Source: Belliella pelovolcani
GTDB taxonomy: Bacteria > Bacteroidota > Bacteroidia > Cytophagales > Cyclobacteriaceae
Length of the DNA: 64,000 bases
Assembly: GCF_900156785.1 (NCBI RefSeq)
Contig: NZ_FTOP01000004.1
Coordinates: 1-64,000, forward strand
Direction of reading: 5' to 3'
In this document: positions 45,076 to 53,851 of the stretch, piece by piece
How the letters are laid out: every line of letters begins with the position of its first letter
How positions within the stretch are numbered: position 1 is the stretch's first letter
Position numbers and translations under genes: made by a program
The notes under the pieces: model-generated
Databases searched by the model: none
Told to the model about the DNA's origin: nothing
Seen by the model: only the letters and a program-made list of their open reading frames with translations

Positions 45076-45954
45076 TTATTCATGAAAATTATTTTTTTGA
45101 TAAGCGGGCTCTGGGTAGGTATAAAAGCCCTCTCCAGTCTTTTGACCGAGTTTACCTGCATCAATGTATTTTTTCAATAATCCAGCAAAAGCTTGTGATG
45201 CAGCATCGGGCATTTTGTGAGTGACATGCCAAGCCGTATCCAGTCCTATACTATCCAAGATTCCAAATGGTCCCATGGGCATGTGAAAATTGACCATCCA
45301 AGACTTATCTATATCTTCAATACTAGCCACTTCTTTTGTCAGAAGTTTTCCAGCAGCTCCTATGAATGCCATCAGCATGGAGTTGAAAATGTAGCCATGA
45401 TTCTCTTTTTTTACTATCACAGGCACCTGTCTGAGTGTTTTGCCAAATACTTCTAGTAAAGAAATTAGATTGGGGTCAGTGCCGGGATGTGGCATGATAT
45501 CTACCACTTTGCTGTAGAATACATCATGAAAATGAAGTGCACAAAATTTCTCTGGTCTTCCAGAAATATCAGCAAACATGGAAGGTAACAAAAAAGAGGT
45601 ATTGGTGGTAAATATTGTTTTTGATGGTGCCAGTTGTCCAAATTGCTTCCATACTTTTTCCTTTACATTTACTTCTTCAGTGACACTTTCATTGATCAGG
45701 TCTGCATCAGCTACAGCATGGGAGGGATCGGTTGTAAATGTCAGCCTGTGCATAGCTTCGTTTGCTTTTTCCTGGCTGAGGCTCCCATTTCCAATCAATT
45801 GCTTGACAATACCCTGCATCACCTTCTTAGAAGACTCAAGGGCTTTATGATGGATATCGTAAACACTCACTTGATATCCGGATAGGGCTGATTGAAGCGC
45901 AACTCTGCTACCCAATGTTCCCGCACCCAAAATGCATATTTTTTCTATTTTCAT
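45076..45954 (-). CDS. 3-hydroxyacyl-CoA dehydrogenase (short form)
   Basis: 292 residues, the stand-alone HAD/PaaH-type size. The NAD-binding motif is ICILGAGTLGSRVALQSALS (about 5-24). The usual catalytic His-Phe-Phe-Asn-Pro stretch is replaced by LHFHDVFYSKVVDIMPHPGT (about 139-158), a variant that keeps the His but not the Asn-Pro. The C-terminal helical domain ends in GQKTGEGFYTYP, normal for the family. It oxidises a 3-hydroxyacyl-CoA to the 3-oxo form. The start overlaps the APH gene's stop by 4 nt (ATGA), so translation is coupled. It is part of the SDR-ACAD-APH cluster. Confidence 0.87.
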   Translation of the reverse strand: MKIEKICILGAGTLGSRVALQSALSGYQVSVYDIHHKALESSKKVMQGIVKQLIGNGSLSQEKANEAMHRLTFTTDPSHAVADADLINESVTEEVNVKEKVWKQFGQLAPSKTIFTTNTSFLLPSMFADISGRPEKFCALHFHDVFYSKVVDIMPHPGTDPNLISLLEVFGKTLRQVPVIVKKENHGYIFNSMLMAFIGAAGKLLTKEVASIEDIDKSWMVNFHMPMGPFGILDSIGLDTAWHVTHKMPDAASQAFAGLLKKYIDAGKLGQKTGEGFYTYPEPAYQKNNFHE

Positions 45955-46979
45955 ATTTTTCCAGTTTTGATAGCATTAGTACTCAAGAATCCGCAAGCTT
46001 TCACAGCATGAATCAAAGCAGCAAATCTTGGGTCTTGAGCAAAACCTTGCTGATAGCGTTGATAAATTTGTTGAGCAATGACCCCAACTTTGAAAATCCC
46101 AAAGACATAATAAAAAAGCATGTCTCTCATATTTCTACCAGTAGATTTGCCGTAGTAAGCTATCACTTCTTTCCTTGTAAAATTACCAGGAGCATGCGTG
46201 AGATTGAAATTCTTGAGGATATCTGGATCGTTGGGCTCAGCCCAATAGGCTAGGGTAGTGCCCAAGTCCATCAATGGATCGCCCACTGTAGCCATTTCCC
46301 AATCTAATATTGCTTCGATATGAGGTTCTTGCGTACTTTTTAGGACGATATTATCATATTTGAAATCATTGTGTATGAATCCTACCGAAGATTCACTTGG
46401 GTGATTCGCTTTGAGCCATTCAGAAGCTAATTCCATTGTTTGTACTTCATCAGTTTTGGCTTTTTGATATCGATCAGTCCATCCCATGACTTGTCTTTCT
46501 ACATAGCCATCAGGCTTGCCTAAAGAAGCAAGACCCGAATGCTCAAGCTCTAGTTCATGCAATTCAATAAGGGAATCTAGACTGTTTTTGGAAAGTTGAC
46601 TGAAAAAATCTTTTTCAAGCTTCACACCAACAGGGATTTTGTTTCTCAGGATTAGCCCTTCTACTTTCTCCATGATAAAAAAGGGAGCTCCCATGATAGT
46701 TTCATCTTCACAACTTAGCATGGCTTTTGGAATTTTAGTATACCCAGCTTTTTCAAGTGATTTTAATACGTGAAACTCTCTCGTCATATCATGGGCCTTA
46801 CTGATTTTTTTACCCATAGGTGGTCTTCTGAGTACCATTTCACCTTGATTGGTTTGGATGAGATAAGTAAGATTAGAAAACCCCCCATTGAATGGTATGA
46901 TTTCCTGTATTTCGAAAGAACTTCCCAATTGCTCCTTGAAATAAGGTATTAATTTTATTTTTAGATCTTCAGGGTTCAT
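45951..46979 (-). CDS. APH-type phosphotransferase, ACAD10/11 kinase-domain-like
   Basis: 342 residues from ATG 46979; the frame can be extended to a TTG two codons upstream. Protein-kinase-like APH fold: glycine-rich FNGGFSNLTYLIQT (30-43), VLRRPP, and the catalytic loop GFIHNDFKYDNIVL with Asp205 (the more usual HGD is HND here), followed by ILDWEMATVGDPLMDLG (about 224-240, DFG-like Asp226). This is the family of LvaA and of the N-terminal half of mammalian ACAD10/11, which phosphorylate the 4-hydroxyl of 4-hydroxyacyl-CoA. Its neighbour is an ACAD11-like dehydrogenase, which makes that role likely but unproven. It is not an antibiotic kinase by context. Confidence 0.82.
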   Translation of the reverse strand: MNPEDLKIKLIPYFKEQLGSSFEIQEIIPFNGGFSNLTYLIQTNQGEMVLRRPPMGKKISKAHDMTREFHVLKSLEKAGYTKIPKAMLSCEDETIMGAPFFIMEKVEGLILRNKIPVGVKLEKDFFSQLSKNSLDSLIELHELELEHSGLASLGKPDGYVERQVMGWTDRYQKAKTDEVQTMELASEWLKANHPSESSVGFIHNDFKYDNIVLKSTQEPHIEAILDWEMATVGDPLMDLGTTLAYWAEPNDPDILKNFNLTHAPGNFTRKEVIAYYGKSTGRNMRDMLFYYVFGIFKVGVIAQQIYQRYQQGFAQDPRFAALIHAVKACGFLSTNAIKTGKI

Positions 46980-46993
46980 ATTCAAAAATAGAA

Positions 46994-47144
46994 TTTATGT
47001 ATATCCGCAATTATACAATTAACCAATTTAAATAAGGACCTATATAAATCCGATACTAATAGATATTGGATATTCATTGATATTGGCTATAAATCAAAGG
47101 TTTGTTCCATTATTTAGGTTCTACTTGTATGTAAGCGGATAATC
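46994..47144. repeat. Dispersed repeat, copy B, inside the fatty-acid cluster
   Basis: The left end TTTATGTATATCCGCA (46994-47009) differs from copy A (30014) at one of 16 positions, and the right end GCGGATAATC (47135-47144) is identical to copy A. It occupies most of the 206-nt gap between the ACAD stop and the APH start, so it may have been inserted there. The interior is AT-rich and only weakly similar to copy A. Confidence 0.55.
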
Positions 47145-47185
47145 ATGATAGAATTTGATAAGAAAGACATAACCAAATTCAAAAA

Positions 47186-48391
47186 TCAATGTGATTTCAT
47201 TTGTTCACCCACATTTTTAAGGATTCTTCTGGCTAAAACAGACTTGTGGACTTCATCCGGGCCATCATATATTCTTGCCCCTCTTTCATGTCTGTACCAA
47301 AATGATAAAACCGTATCATCGGAAATACCTAAAGCTCCATGAACTTGGATAGCTCTATCTAATACTTCCATCAGTACATTGGAAACATAAAACTTGATGG
47401 TGGAGATATCTTCTTTGGCTGATTTGGCTCCCAATTCTTGGATTTTCATCGCCGTATCTAGAACCATCAATCGACTAGCTTTGATCGAGGCATAGCTTTC
47501 TGCGATCCAATTTTGAATCGTCTGCTGCCCTGCAAGTGGTTTTCCAGGGTTTAATTCTCTGTAGATCGCCCGCTCACACATCATTTGAAATGCTCGCTCG
47601 CATATACCTATCCAGCGCATACAGTGGTGAATTCTTCCAGGACCTAGCCGCTCTTGAGCTAGAGCAAATCCCTCACCTTCATTTCCGATCAAATTTTCAA
47701 TGGGAACTCTGCAATTGTTAAATTTAACTTCACCATGCGACATATAATCCTCTCCAGCATCACCCATGATCGGGATATTTCTGACCAATTCGAAACCCTG
47801 ATTATCTAAAGGAACAAGGATCATACTGGCTCTTTGATAGGGGTTTGGGTTGTGTGGATCAGTTACAGCCATGACGATAGTGAAGTGTGCCCCATCAGCA
47901 GATGAAGTGAACCATTTGTGTCCATTGATGACAAAGTGGTCACCATCTCTAATGGCAAGAGTTGATAAGTGTACTGGGTTGCTTCCAGGATTTTCTGGTT
48001 CTGTCATCGCAAAGCAACTTCTGATTTCTCCTTTTTGAAGTGGAGTTAAATAGGTAGATTTTAATGCATCACTTGCAAATTGATGCATCAGCTCCATATT
48101 CCCAATGTCAGGCGCTTGACAATTGAATACATAATGACCGATAGGGCTTCTACCTAACTCTTCTGAAATAAAGGCAAATTCAAACAAGTTCAAGCCTAGA
48201 CCTCCTTCTTCTTTCGAAAGGTGTGGTGCAAATAGTCCTTGTTCCTTTGCCAAGTTTCTCATAGCTTGAAGTTTAGGCAGTGATTTTCTAAATCCATGAT
48301 TTAGGACATCCAGTTCAATTGGAATTATATGCTCGTTAATGAATTTTTTATAAGAATCTGTTAAATCAGGGTTTGGATTGACAAATGACAT
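47186..48391 (-). CDS. Acyl-CoA dehydrogenase, ACAD11/LvaC-like
   Basis: 401 residues, complete. Standard acyl-CoA dehydrogenase domains: CFAMTEPENPGSNPVHLST (about 126-144), HKWFTSSADGAHF (158-170), VPIENLIGNEGEGFALAQER (229-248) and QVHGALGISDDTVLSF (349-364). The position equal to the catalytic Glu of YEGT enzymes reads IYDGPDEVH (374-382), i.e. an Asp, as in the ACAD10/11-type branch from memory. That branch removes phosphate from 4-phosphohydroxyacyl-CoA to give an enoyl-CoA rather than doing plain dehydrogenation. ATG at 48391. The SDR gene ends 41 nt upstream. Confidence 0.84.
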   Translation of the reverse strand: MSFVNPNPDLTDSYKKFINEHIIPIELDVLNHGFRKSLPKLQAMRNLAKEQGLFAPHLSKEEGGLGLNLFEFAFISEELGRSPIGHYVFNCQAPDIGNMELMHQFASDALKSTYLTPLQKGEIRSCFAMTEPENPGSNPVHLSTLAIRDGDHFVINGHKWFTSSADGAHFTIVMAVTDPHNPNPYQRASMILVPLDNQGFELVRNIPIMGDAGEDYMSHGEVKFNNCRVPIENLIGNEGEGFALAQERLGPGRIHHCMRWIGICERAFQMMCERAIYRELNPGKPLAGQQTIQNWIAESYASIKASRLMVLDTAMKIQELGAKSAKEDISTIKFYVSNVLMEVLDRAIQVHGALGISDDTVLSFWYRHERGARIYDGPDEVHKSVLARRILKNVGEQMKSH

Positions 48392-48432
48392 GGGGTGTTT
48401 GGGGTGTAAAAGTATGAGATTAAAATTTCTAA

Positions 48433-49200
48433 TTAAATCGTAAATCCTCCATCAGCGGTGATCACAGCTCCGGTGTTGTAGGAGGAACAGCTAGCCGCTA
48501 GGAATAAAGCAACCGCAGCAATTTCCTCCGAAGTCCCTACACGCTTCAGCGCAAGTGATTTCATCATCATCCCCATAATTTTATCATTAGACCACAGTGC
48601 TTCGGAAAACTTTGTCTTAATCAAACCTGGACAGATGACATTCACACGTATATGATGGTCTCCCCATTCCTTGGCAAAGACTTTGGACAAAGAAATCAAT
48701 GCGGCCTTACTGACTGAGTATATACCCAAACCGGGTTCAGGTGAAATACCTCCTACAGAACTGACATTGATCACGGATGCCCCTGAAGAATTCCTTAGAT
48801 GTGGAAAACAAAGTTTCATCAATTCAAATGGTGCTTTGACATTGACATCCATGATTTTATCAAATGCATCTAAACTTGTCTCGTGAACAGGGCCAAAAAC
48901 AGGGTTTGACGCTGCATTATTGACCAAGATGTCAATTCCTCCATACTTACTGACAGTAGCATTGACCAAGTCTTTGAGTTCATCCATTTTTCCGACATTG
49001 CAAGCGATGCCAGTCACTTCATATCCACGTTTGCTCAAATTAGCAGCCTCTTCATCCAAAACGTCCTGTTTTCTACTTGAAATGACAACCTTGGCACCAG
49101 CTGCAGCATATACTTCTGCTATGCTCAAGCCTATTCCTTTGGAAGCACCTGTTATTAAGGCCACTTTACCCTCTAGTGAAAAAACATTTGATAAGTCCAT
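48433..49200 (-). CDS. Short-chain dehydrogenase/reductase, DHRS4/FabG-like
   Basis: 255 residues. The cofactor motif is ALITGASKGIGLSIAEV (14-30), and Arg after SSRKQD suggests NADP preference. NNAASNP is the NAG-type motif. Catalytic Ser in NVSSVGGISPEPG, Tyr and Lys in IYSVSKAALISLSKVF (about 157-172). It ends in YNTGAVITADGGFTI. It should oxidise or reduce a hydroxy/keto group on an acyl chain. It is the first gene of the minus-strand cluster and divergent from the enoyl-reductase-like MDR gene. Confidence 0.88.
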   Translation of the reverse strand: MDLSNVFSLEGKVALITGASKGIGLSIAEVYAAAGAKVVISSRKQDVLDEEAANLSKRGYEVTGIACNVGKMDELKDLVNATVSKYGGIDILVNNAASNPVFGPVHETSLDAFDKIMDVNVKAPFELMKLCFPHLRNSSGASVINVSSVGGISPEPGLGIYSVSKAALISLSKVFAKEWGDHHIRVNVICPGLIKTKFSEALWSNDKIMGMMMKSLALKRVGTSEEIAAVALFLAASCSSYNTGAVITADGGFTI

Positions 49201-49364
49201 TGATGTGATTTTTTGATTAGTGAAATATCTCTTACTTCTTTATCCTATTAAATTAGGGAATTGACTTTACTTTAGGAAGCAATCACTCGAAAATGTTATG
49301 CATACCGAGTATTTTTTGTAATTTGGGTCAATGAATTTTTGTATAAACCATAAATAATCAAAGA

Positions 49365-50333
49365 ATGAAACAGGTAGTTTTCCATCAAACTGGCATGCCA
49401 GAGGAGGTTTTGATATTAGAAGAAGCAGAGCAGCCAGCAAAGAAAGCCAATGAAGCGCTTATCAAAGTAACAGCGAGGAATATCAATCCATCAGATATCA
49501 TGTTTATCAGAGGGATGTATGGTATCACTCCGAAATTACCAAGTTCAGCTGGTTTTGAAGCAGTAGGGGTAGTTGAAGAAGCAGATGAAAGAGGATTGGT
49601 TCAGAAAGGAACCAAGGTAATATTCACAGCTATTGGGACATGGAAAGAATATGTCAGTGTACCAGCTAATCTTCTGATACCTGTACCAGCAGGAATGACG
49701 GATGAAGTAGCTTGTCAGGCTTTTGTAAATCCGCTGACTGCTTATGGGATGTTGGAGACGAGTGGTTTAAAAGCTGGCGATTGGTTGTTGATTACAGCTG
49801 GTGCCTCAGCATTTGGTAAGCTAGCGATTCAATTAGCCAAGCAAAAAGAAATCAAAGTGGCTTGTACTGTACGAAGGGATGAACAGAAAGATATGCTCAA
49901 GAGTCTTGGAGCAGAATTGGTGATCAACACGGAAAAGGAAAAACTTCCAAAAGTTATCATGGAAAAAACAGATGGCGGTGTTCATGTAGTATTTGATGCC
50001 GTAGGTGGAGTTTTGGGAGCTCGGGCTTTGTCCTGTTTGAAAACGAATGGTAGAATGATGGTTTTTGGCTTGTTGAGCCTTGAAAATATTCCTCTCAATT
50101 CTGGTTTACTGATATTTAAAAATTTGAAAGTCGAAGGTTTCTGGTTGACAACATGGATTGAAAGTCTCAATCAAGATGAAAGAGAAAAGGCTTTCAGGAC
50201 GATTTTTACGCTATTATTAACTCAAAAAGTAAAAGTAGATGTACAAGCTACTTACCCACTGGAACAATTCAAGGAAGCGCTACTTGCATATAAACAAGGA
50301 GGAAGAAATGGGAAAGTCATTCTAACCAGTTAA
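49365..50333 (+). CDS. MDR-family zinc-independent reductase, trans-2-enoyl-CoA reductase-like
   Basis: 322 residues. Medium-chain reductase fold: N-terminal catalytic domain with RNINPSDIMFIRGMYGITP and SAGFEAVGVVEEADERG, NPLTAYGMLETSGLKAGDWL (about 122-141), and the NADPH-binding LLITAGASAFGKLAIQLAKQ. No structural-zinc cysteine cluster is present, which points to the quinone oxidoreductase/enoyl reductase (MECR-like) branch. VRRDEQKD suggests NADPH. ATG at 49365. It is divergent from the SDR gene, 164 bp apart, so a shared control region for fatty-acid metabolism is possible. The terminator at 50358 follows. Confidence 0.82.
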   Translation: MKQVVFHQTGMPEEVLILEEAEQPAKKANEALIKVTARNINPSDIMFIRGMYGITPKLPSSAGFEAVGVVEEADERGLVQKGTKVIFTAIGTWKEYVSVPANLLIPVPAGMTDEVACQAFVNPLTAYGMLETSGLKAGDWLLITAGASAFGKLAIQLAKQKEIKVACTVRRDEQKDMLKSLGAELVINTEKEKLPKVIMEKTDGGVHVVFDAVGGVLGARALSCLKTNGRMMVFGLLSLENIPLNSGLLIFKNLKVEGFWLTTWIESLNQDEREKAFRTIFTLLLTQKVKVDVQATYPLEQFKEALLAYKQGGRNGKVILTS

Positions 50334-50357
50334 TTCATATTATCATTTGTCCAAAAT

Positions 50358-50391
50358 AAAAAAATCCCGACTTTTAATGCCGGGATTTTTT
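50358..50391. terminator. Bidirectional terminator between MDR and S9 peptidase genes
   Basis: Stem AAAAATCCCG (50360-50369)/CGGGATTTTT (50381-50390), an 11-nt loop, with A and T runs at the two ends. It lies between convergent stops at 50333 and 50393. Confidence 0.9.
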
Positions 50392-50392
50392 A

Positions 50393-52876
50393 TTATTTCG
50401 TGAGTGCCTTTTCTCGTTGGACTTCCAGCATATCTACCGGAGGCGGTGTATTGTCCCCTAGAAGATGCTGTACAAAGTAATCACCCATTTTCCAGAAGAA
50501 ATATTCTGTCATATTTCCATAGCCATGTCTTTGCCCTGGTAATAAAAGCAGGTCAAATCTTTTATTGGCTTGGATCAATGCATTAGCCATTCTAATGGTA
50601 CCAGCAGGGTGCACGTTGTTGTCTACATCACCTGTAGTAAGTAAAAGCCTACCTTTCAGATTTTTTGCTAAATCTGGGTTTTTCTCAATGCTATAAACGA
50701 AAGTAGTATCACCTTTTGGAGAAATTTGCTCTTTTACACCATGGTGTTTTTCAGACCACCATCTATTGTAGATGTTATTTTCGTGGTTACCAGCTGAGGA
50801 TACAGCTACTTTGAAGATATCAGGATATACCAACATGGCAGCAGTAGACATAAATCCACCACCTGAGTGTCCATGGATTCCCACCCTGTTTCTATCAATA
50901 AATGCATGTCTATCGGCCAATTGCTCAATCGCTGCTTTCTTATCAGCCAAACCATAATCTCTAAGATTGCCATAACCGTAGTTGTGATACCATTTGGATC
51001 TAGATGGGTGACCACCTCTATTTCCTAGTGTCACTACCACAAATCCAAATTGGGCCAATCTATCTGTTCTGTCCATACCAGCAGAGAAATCTTTATTTAC
51101 TGCCTCAGTTTGAGGCCCTGGATAGACGTATTCAATGATTGGATAGATCTTGGTAGAGTCAAAATCAAAGGGCTTGTACATCACACCATAAAGATCTGTG
51201 ATTCCATCATCAGCCTTGAACTTGAATGGTTCAGGGAATTGATATCCAGCGGCAAACAATGAAGATAAATCAGCCTCTTCCAAATCCATGATTTTTCTTC
51301 CTTGGCCATCATGCAATGCAGATGCAGGAACAGTATTTACCCTTGAGTAATTATTGACGAAGAAAGTACCTTTATCGTTGATGGAAGAAGTATGGTTGTA
51401 GTCACCTGGGTTTAGTAAAGTAATAGCTCCACCATTCAAACTTACTCTATACATATGCTCATAGTACGGATCCTCACCTTTCTCTCTTCCGTTTGCAATG
51501 AAATACAGGAATCTACCTTTTTCATCTATGGTTCCAATTCTATCCGTATGGAATGGGCCTGAAGTCAATTGCCTTTTCAGATTTCCAGCTCTATCATAAA
51601 GGTAAAAATGTCCCCATCCATCTCGCTCAGACCAGTGTACTATCTCTGTCCCATTATTGATCAATTCTGGCTTGATGATATCAATATAAGTATTGCTTCT
51701 CTCTTCGATTACAACTTCCTTTTTACCTTCTTTGATATTCCATCTCACGATATCGATTTTTTTCAAATCTCTAGAAGTGATAGAGAAATAGAAGTTGTCA
51801 TTATCTCCATGCCATATAGAAGGAGTGAAGTCATCGTCTCTATTCACAACTGGTCTTGTAGCACCCCAAAGGCCTACTGTCTGATCTTTGAAAGTAGCAA
51901 TATCCAATTTTTTCATCTCGCCAGACTCAAATGAATAATACATCAAGTCAGTTATAGGTTGTTCTTTTTCACCTGGCATGGCGTACTTATAAGTCTCCAA
52001 TGTAGGTCTTGGGTTTCTGGTGTTGTGAATTACCCAAAGATCTTTGACTTCTCTGACATCAGATCGTGTGATGATAAACTGCTTGGAATCTTCAGACCAA
52101 AGCACACCAGCTCTTTTTCTGTTGTCTTTATTTTTCTCTTCTTCCACATTATCCTCACCACGGCCACCACCACCATAGCCATAATCCTTCACGCCATCTG
52201 TGGTCAACTGATGTTCTACGATCGTGCTATCCTTATCGTCCTTTACTGCTTTGAGGAAGTTTTCCTTATCCATCCAGTAAAGGTTTTCGTGCTTAGCAAA
52301 TACGATCTTTGAAGAGTCAGGCGCAATATTCGCCCATCCAAGTCTTTTAGCATCTTCTTCTGGATCGGTGATTTCCGTCAACTGCTGATTTTGTAGGTTA
52401 TAACGGAACACGAAAGTTTTCTTTTCTAAAGAATCCTTCGCGTTCTTGTTTTTCTCTTTGATCTCAGCCCAGTCTTTTTTCACCACGTCCTGTGTGCTTC
52501 GGATTTTGAATTCAATGGTATTTTCATCCTCCAAAAATTTCAAACTTGTAATGGGCAAGTGTTGTGCATCAAATGGATCACGAACAATTTTTGTAATTTC
52601 AGCAGCAAGCTTGTCTTTATCGAAAAAAGCTCTTTTTGTTCTCGCTACTGGATCTACGATATACCATTCACGGCCACTGCTGGTCTCGTAGGTATACCAA
52701 AATCTGTCTGATTTCTTTAACCAATGAGGATCTACTCGAGTAGTGAAGACCATCTTCCTGACTTTCTCTGGAGAAAATCTCGAAGCTAGATCATAATTCC
52801 CTTTGGTAGGGGAGTCTTGTGCTTGCAAAAATCCCACTGAAAGAATCATTGCAAACATGAGGTATAGTTTCTTCAT
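50393..52876 (-). CDS. Secreted prolyl oligopeptidase-family (S9, DPP-IV-like) peptidase
   Basis: 827 residues from ATG 52876; a TTG at 52894 is in frame but would put six residues before the signal peptide MKKLYLMFAMILSVGFLQA/QD. An N-terminal beta-propeller (about 30-500; DPEEDAKRLGWANIAPDSSK, VNRDDDFTPSIWHGDNDNFY) is followed by the alpha/beta-hydrolase domain. The triad is Ser671 in GIHGHSGGGFMS, Asp750 in LTTGDVDNN and His784 in PGQRHGYG. It cleaves short peptides, often after proline, in the periplasm. Length and propeller fit DPP-IV/S9B rather than oligopeptidase B. Codirectional with the TetR gene 113 nt upstream. Confidence 0.92.
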   Translation of the reverse strand: MKKLYLMFAMILSVGFLQAQDSPTKGNYDLASRFSPEKVRKMVFTTRVDPHWLKKSDRFWYTYETSSGREWYIVDPVARTKRAFFDKDKLAAEITKIVRDPFDAQHLPITSLKFLEDENTIEFKIRSTQDVVKKDWAEIKEKNKNAKDSLEKKTFVFRYNLQNQQLTEITDPEEDAKRLGWANIAPDSSKIVFAKHENLYWMDKENFLKAVKDDKDSTIVEHQLTTDGVKDYGYGGGGRGEDNVEEEKNKDNRKRAGVLWSEDSKQFIITRSDVREVKDLWVIHNTRNPRPTLETYKYAMPGEKEQPITDLMYYSFESGEMKKLDIATFKDQTVGLWGATRPVVNRDDDFTPSIWHGDNDNFYFSITSRDLKKIDIVRWNIKEGKKEVVIEERSNTYIDIIKPELINNGTEIVHWSERDGWGHFYLYDRAGNLKRQLTSGPFHTDRIGTIDEKGRFLYFIANGREKGEDPYYEHMYRVSLNGGAITLLNPGDYNHTSSINDKGTFFVNNYSRVNTVPASALHDGQGRKIMDLEEADLSSLFAAGYQFPEPFKFKADDGITDLYGVMYKPFDFDSTKIYPIIEYVYPGPQTEAVNKDFSAGMDRTDRLAQFGFVVVTLGNRGGHPSRSKWYHNYGYGNLRDYGLADKKAAIEQLADRHAFIDRNRVGIHGHSGGGFMSTAAMLVYPDIFKVAVSSAGNHENNIYNRWWSEKHHGVKEQISPKGDTTFVYSIEKNPDLAKNLKGRLLLTTGDVDNNVHPAGTIRMANALIQANKRFDLLLLPGQRHGYGNMTEYFFWKMGDYFVQHLLGDNTPPPVDMLEVQREKALTK

Positions 52877-52989
52877 AAATTTATTTATTTTCAATTGGTG
52901 AAAATAAATAATGAAAAATTCCCCTTTGAACCGCTGATGTAAAAAATTGGCCTTGGTCCTTAAAATCAGTCCAATTCAAAAACTGTTTT

Positions 52990-53691
52990 TTAAAACAAAC
53001 TACCTTGCACGATTTGAGGTCGACTGGCTTGGATGGTTCCCTTGAGCATATCTTGCATCAATCGTATAAAACCAGGCTTCCAATTGTCAACATGGATTTT
53101 GATTTCTTTGCCTTCATAATTAATAGGACCTGAAAGTCTTTCATATCCTATTAGCATACTCCAAATGGTATAAAAAGTCAACTCAGGTTGCAATTCAGGC
53201 CTGATACTTCCATCTTTTATCCCTTGCGATACGATTTGGATGCCAATTTTCCCACAATCATGATGTACATCTAATAGTTTCTGAAAATGTACGCTATCCA
53301 GAATCAAGGGATCTATGGTTTTTCTCAGCTCTTTGTCATTGTACAAGTTGAGCATACCCATGAAATTCAAAATGGCTTCATAAAACATCCTGTTTCTTTG
53401 AGAAAAATCAACATACTTTTGTACCAAATCCACCAGCAACTCCATTCCATTTTTATTCTTGGTACGATAGACTTCCCTAAACACATCCTTCAAGCCATCG
53501 AAAGCTTTCCGAGTAACAGCCATGTATAGGTCTTCTTTGTTTTTATAATAGAAATAAGTCAAACCTTTTGAAATTTTGGCTGACTTAGCTACATCGTCCA
53601 TTTTGGTAGCTTGATACCCCTTTTCTATAAAAAGCTTGATAGCTGAATCTAGGATTAGTTTTTCTTTCTGTGTTCTCTCTTGCGCTCCCAT
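52990..53691 (-). CDS. TetR/AcrR-family transcriptional regulator
   Basis: 233 residues. The N-terminal helix-turn-helix (about 12-57) is KLILDSAIKLFIEKGYQATK, then MDDVAKSAKISKGLTYFYYK, the TetR signature. The C-terminal ligand domain is variable; YVDFSQRNRMFYEAILNFM and KPGFIRLMQDMLKG offer no ligand clue. Regulators of this shape often control fatty-acid or efflux genes; no target is adjacent except the S9 peptidase gene behind it. ATG at 53691. Candidate promoter with paired repeats at 53717-53748. Confidence 0.88.
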   Translation of the reverse strand: MGAQERTQKEKLILDSAIKLFIEKGYQATKMDDVAKSAKISKGLTYFYYKNKEDLYMAVTRKAFDGLKDVFREVYRTKNKNGMELLVDLVQKYVDFSQRNRMFYEAILNFMGMLNLYNDKELRKTIDPLILDSVHFQKLLDVHHDCGKIGIQIVSQGIKDGSIRPELQPELTFYTIWSMLIGYERLSGPINYEGKEIKIHVDNWKPGFIRLMQDMLKGTIQASRPQIVQGSLF

Positions 53692-53716
53692 GTGTTGAAA
53701 AGTTTTGAATCTTGTT

Positions 53717-53748
53717 CAAAGTTATTAAACCAAAGTTAATAAACACAA
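53717..53748 (-). promoter_or_regulatory. tetR promoter with repeated operator-like sequence
   Basis: On the minus strand TTG (53746-53748), a 21-nt spacer and TAACTTTG (53717-53724), an exact -7 box. A second TAACTTTG is at 53731-53738: two direct 14-bp copies, TTTATTAACTTTGG and TTTAATAACTTTGA. The plus-strand view gives GTTATTAAAC and GTTAATAAAC around CAAA. A dimeric TetR could bind here and repress itself. Confidence 0.4.
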
Positions 53749-53793
53749 TAAGTTTTATCTATGAAATGATAATGCAATGACATTGAGGCACAA

Positions 53794-53829
53794 AAAATGG
53801 GATGCTTCACTTCGAAGGCATCCCATTTT
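53794..53829 (-). terminator. Terminator of tyrS
   Basis: 12-bp stem AAAATGGGATGC/GCATCCCATTTT with a loop of about 12 nt. On the minus strand the T run TTTTTTG follows, 22 nt after the tyrS stop, and it separates tyrS from tetR. Confidence 0.85.
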
Positions 53830-53851
53830 AAAATTGTTATTATCTAAGTGA

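Noticed and set aside
45951-46979. Aminoglycoside resistance kinase
   Set aside because: The APH fold is shared, but the neighbours are acyl-CoA enzymes and the ACAD10/11-type partner fits better.
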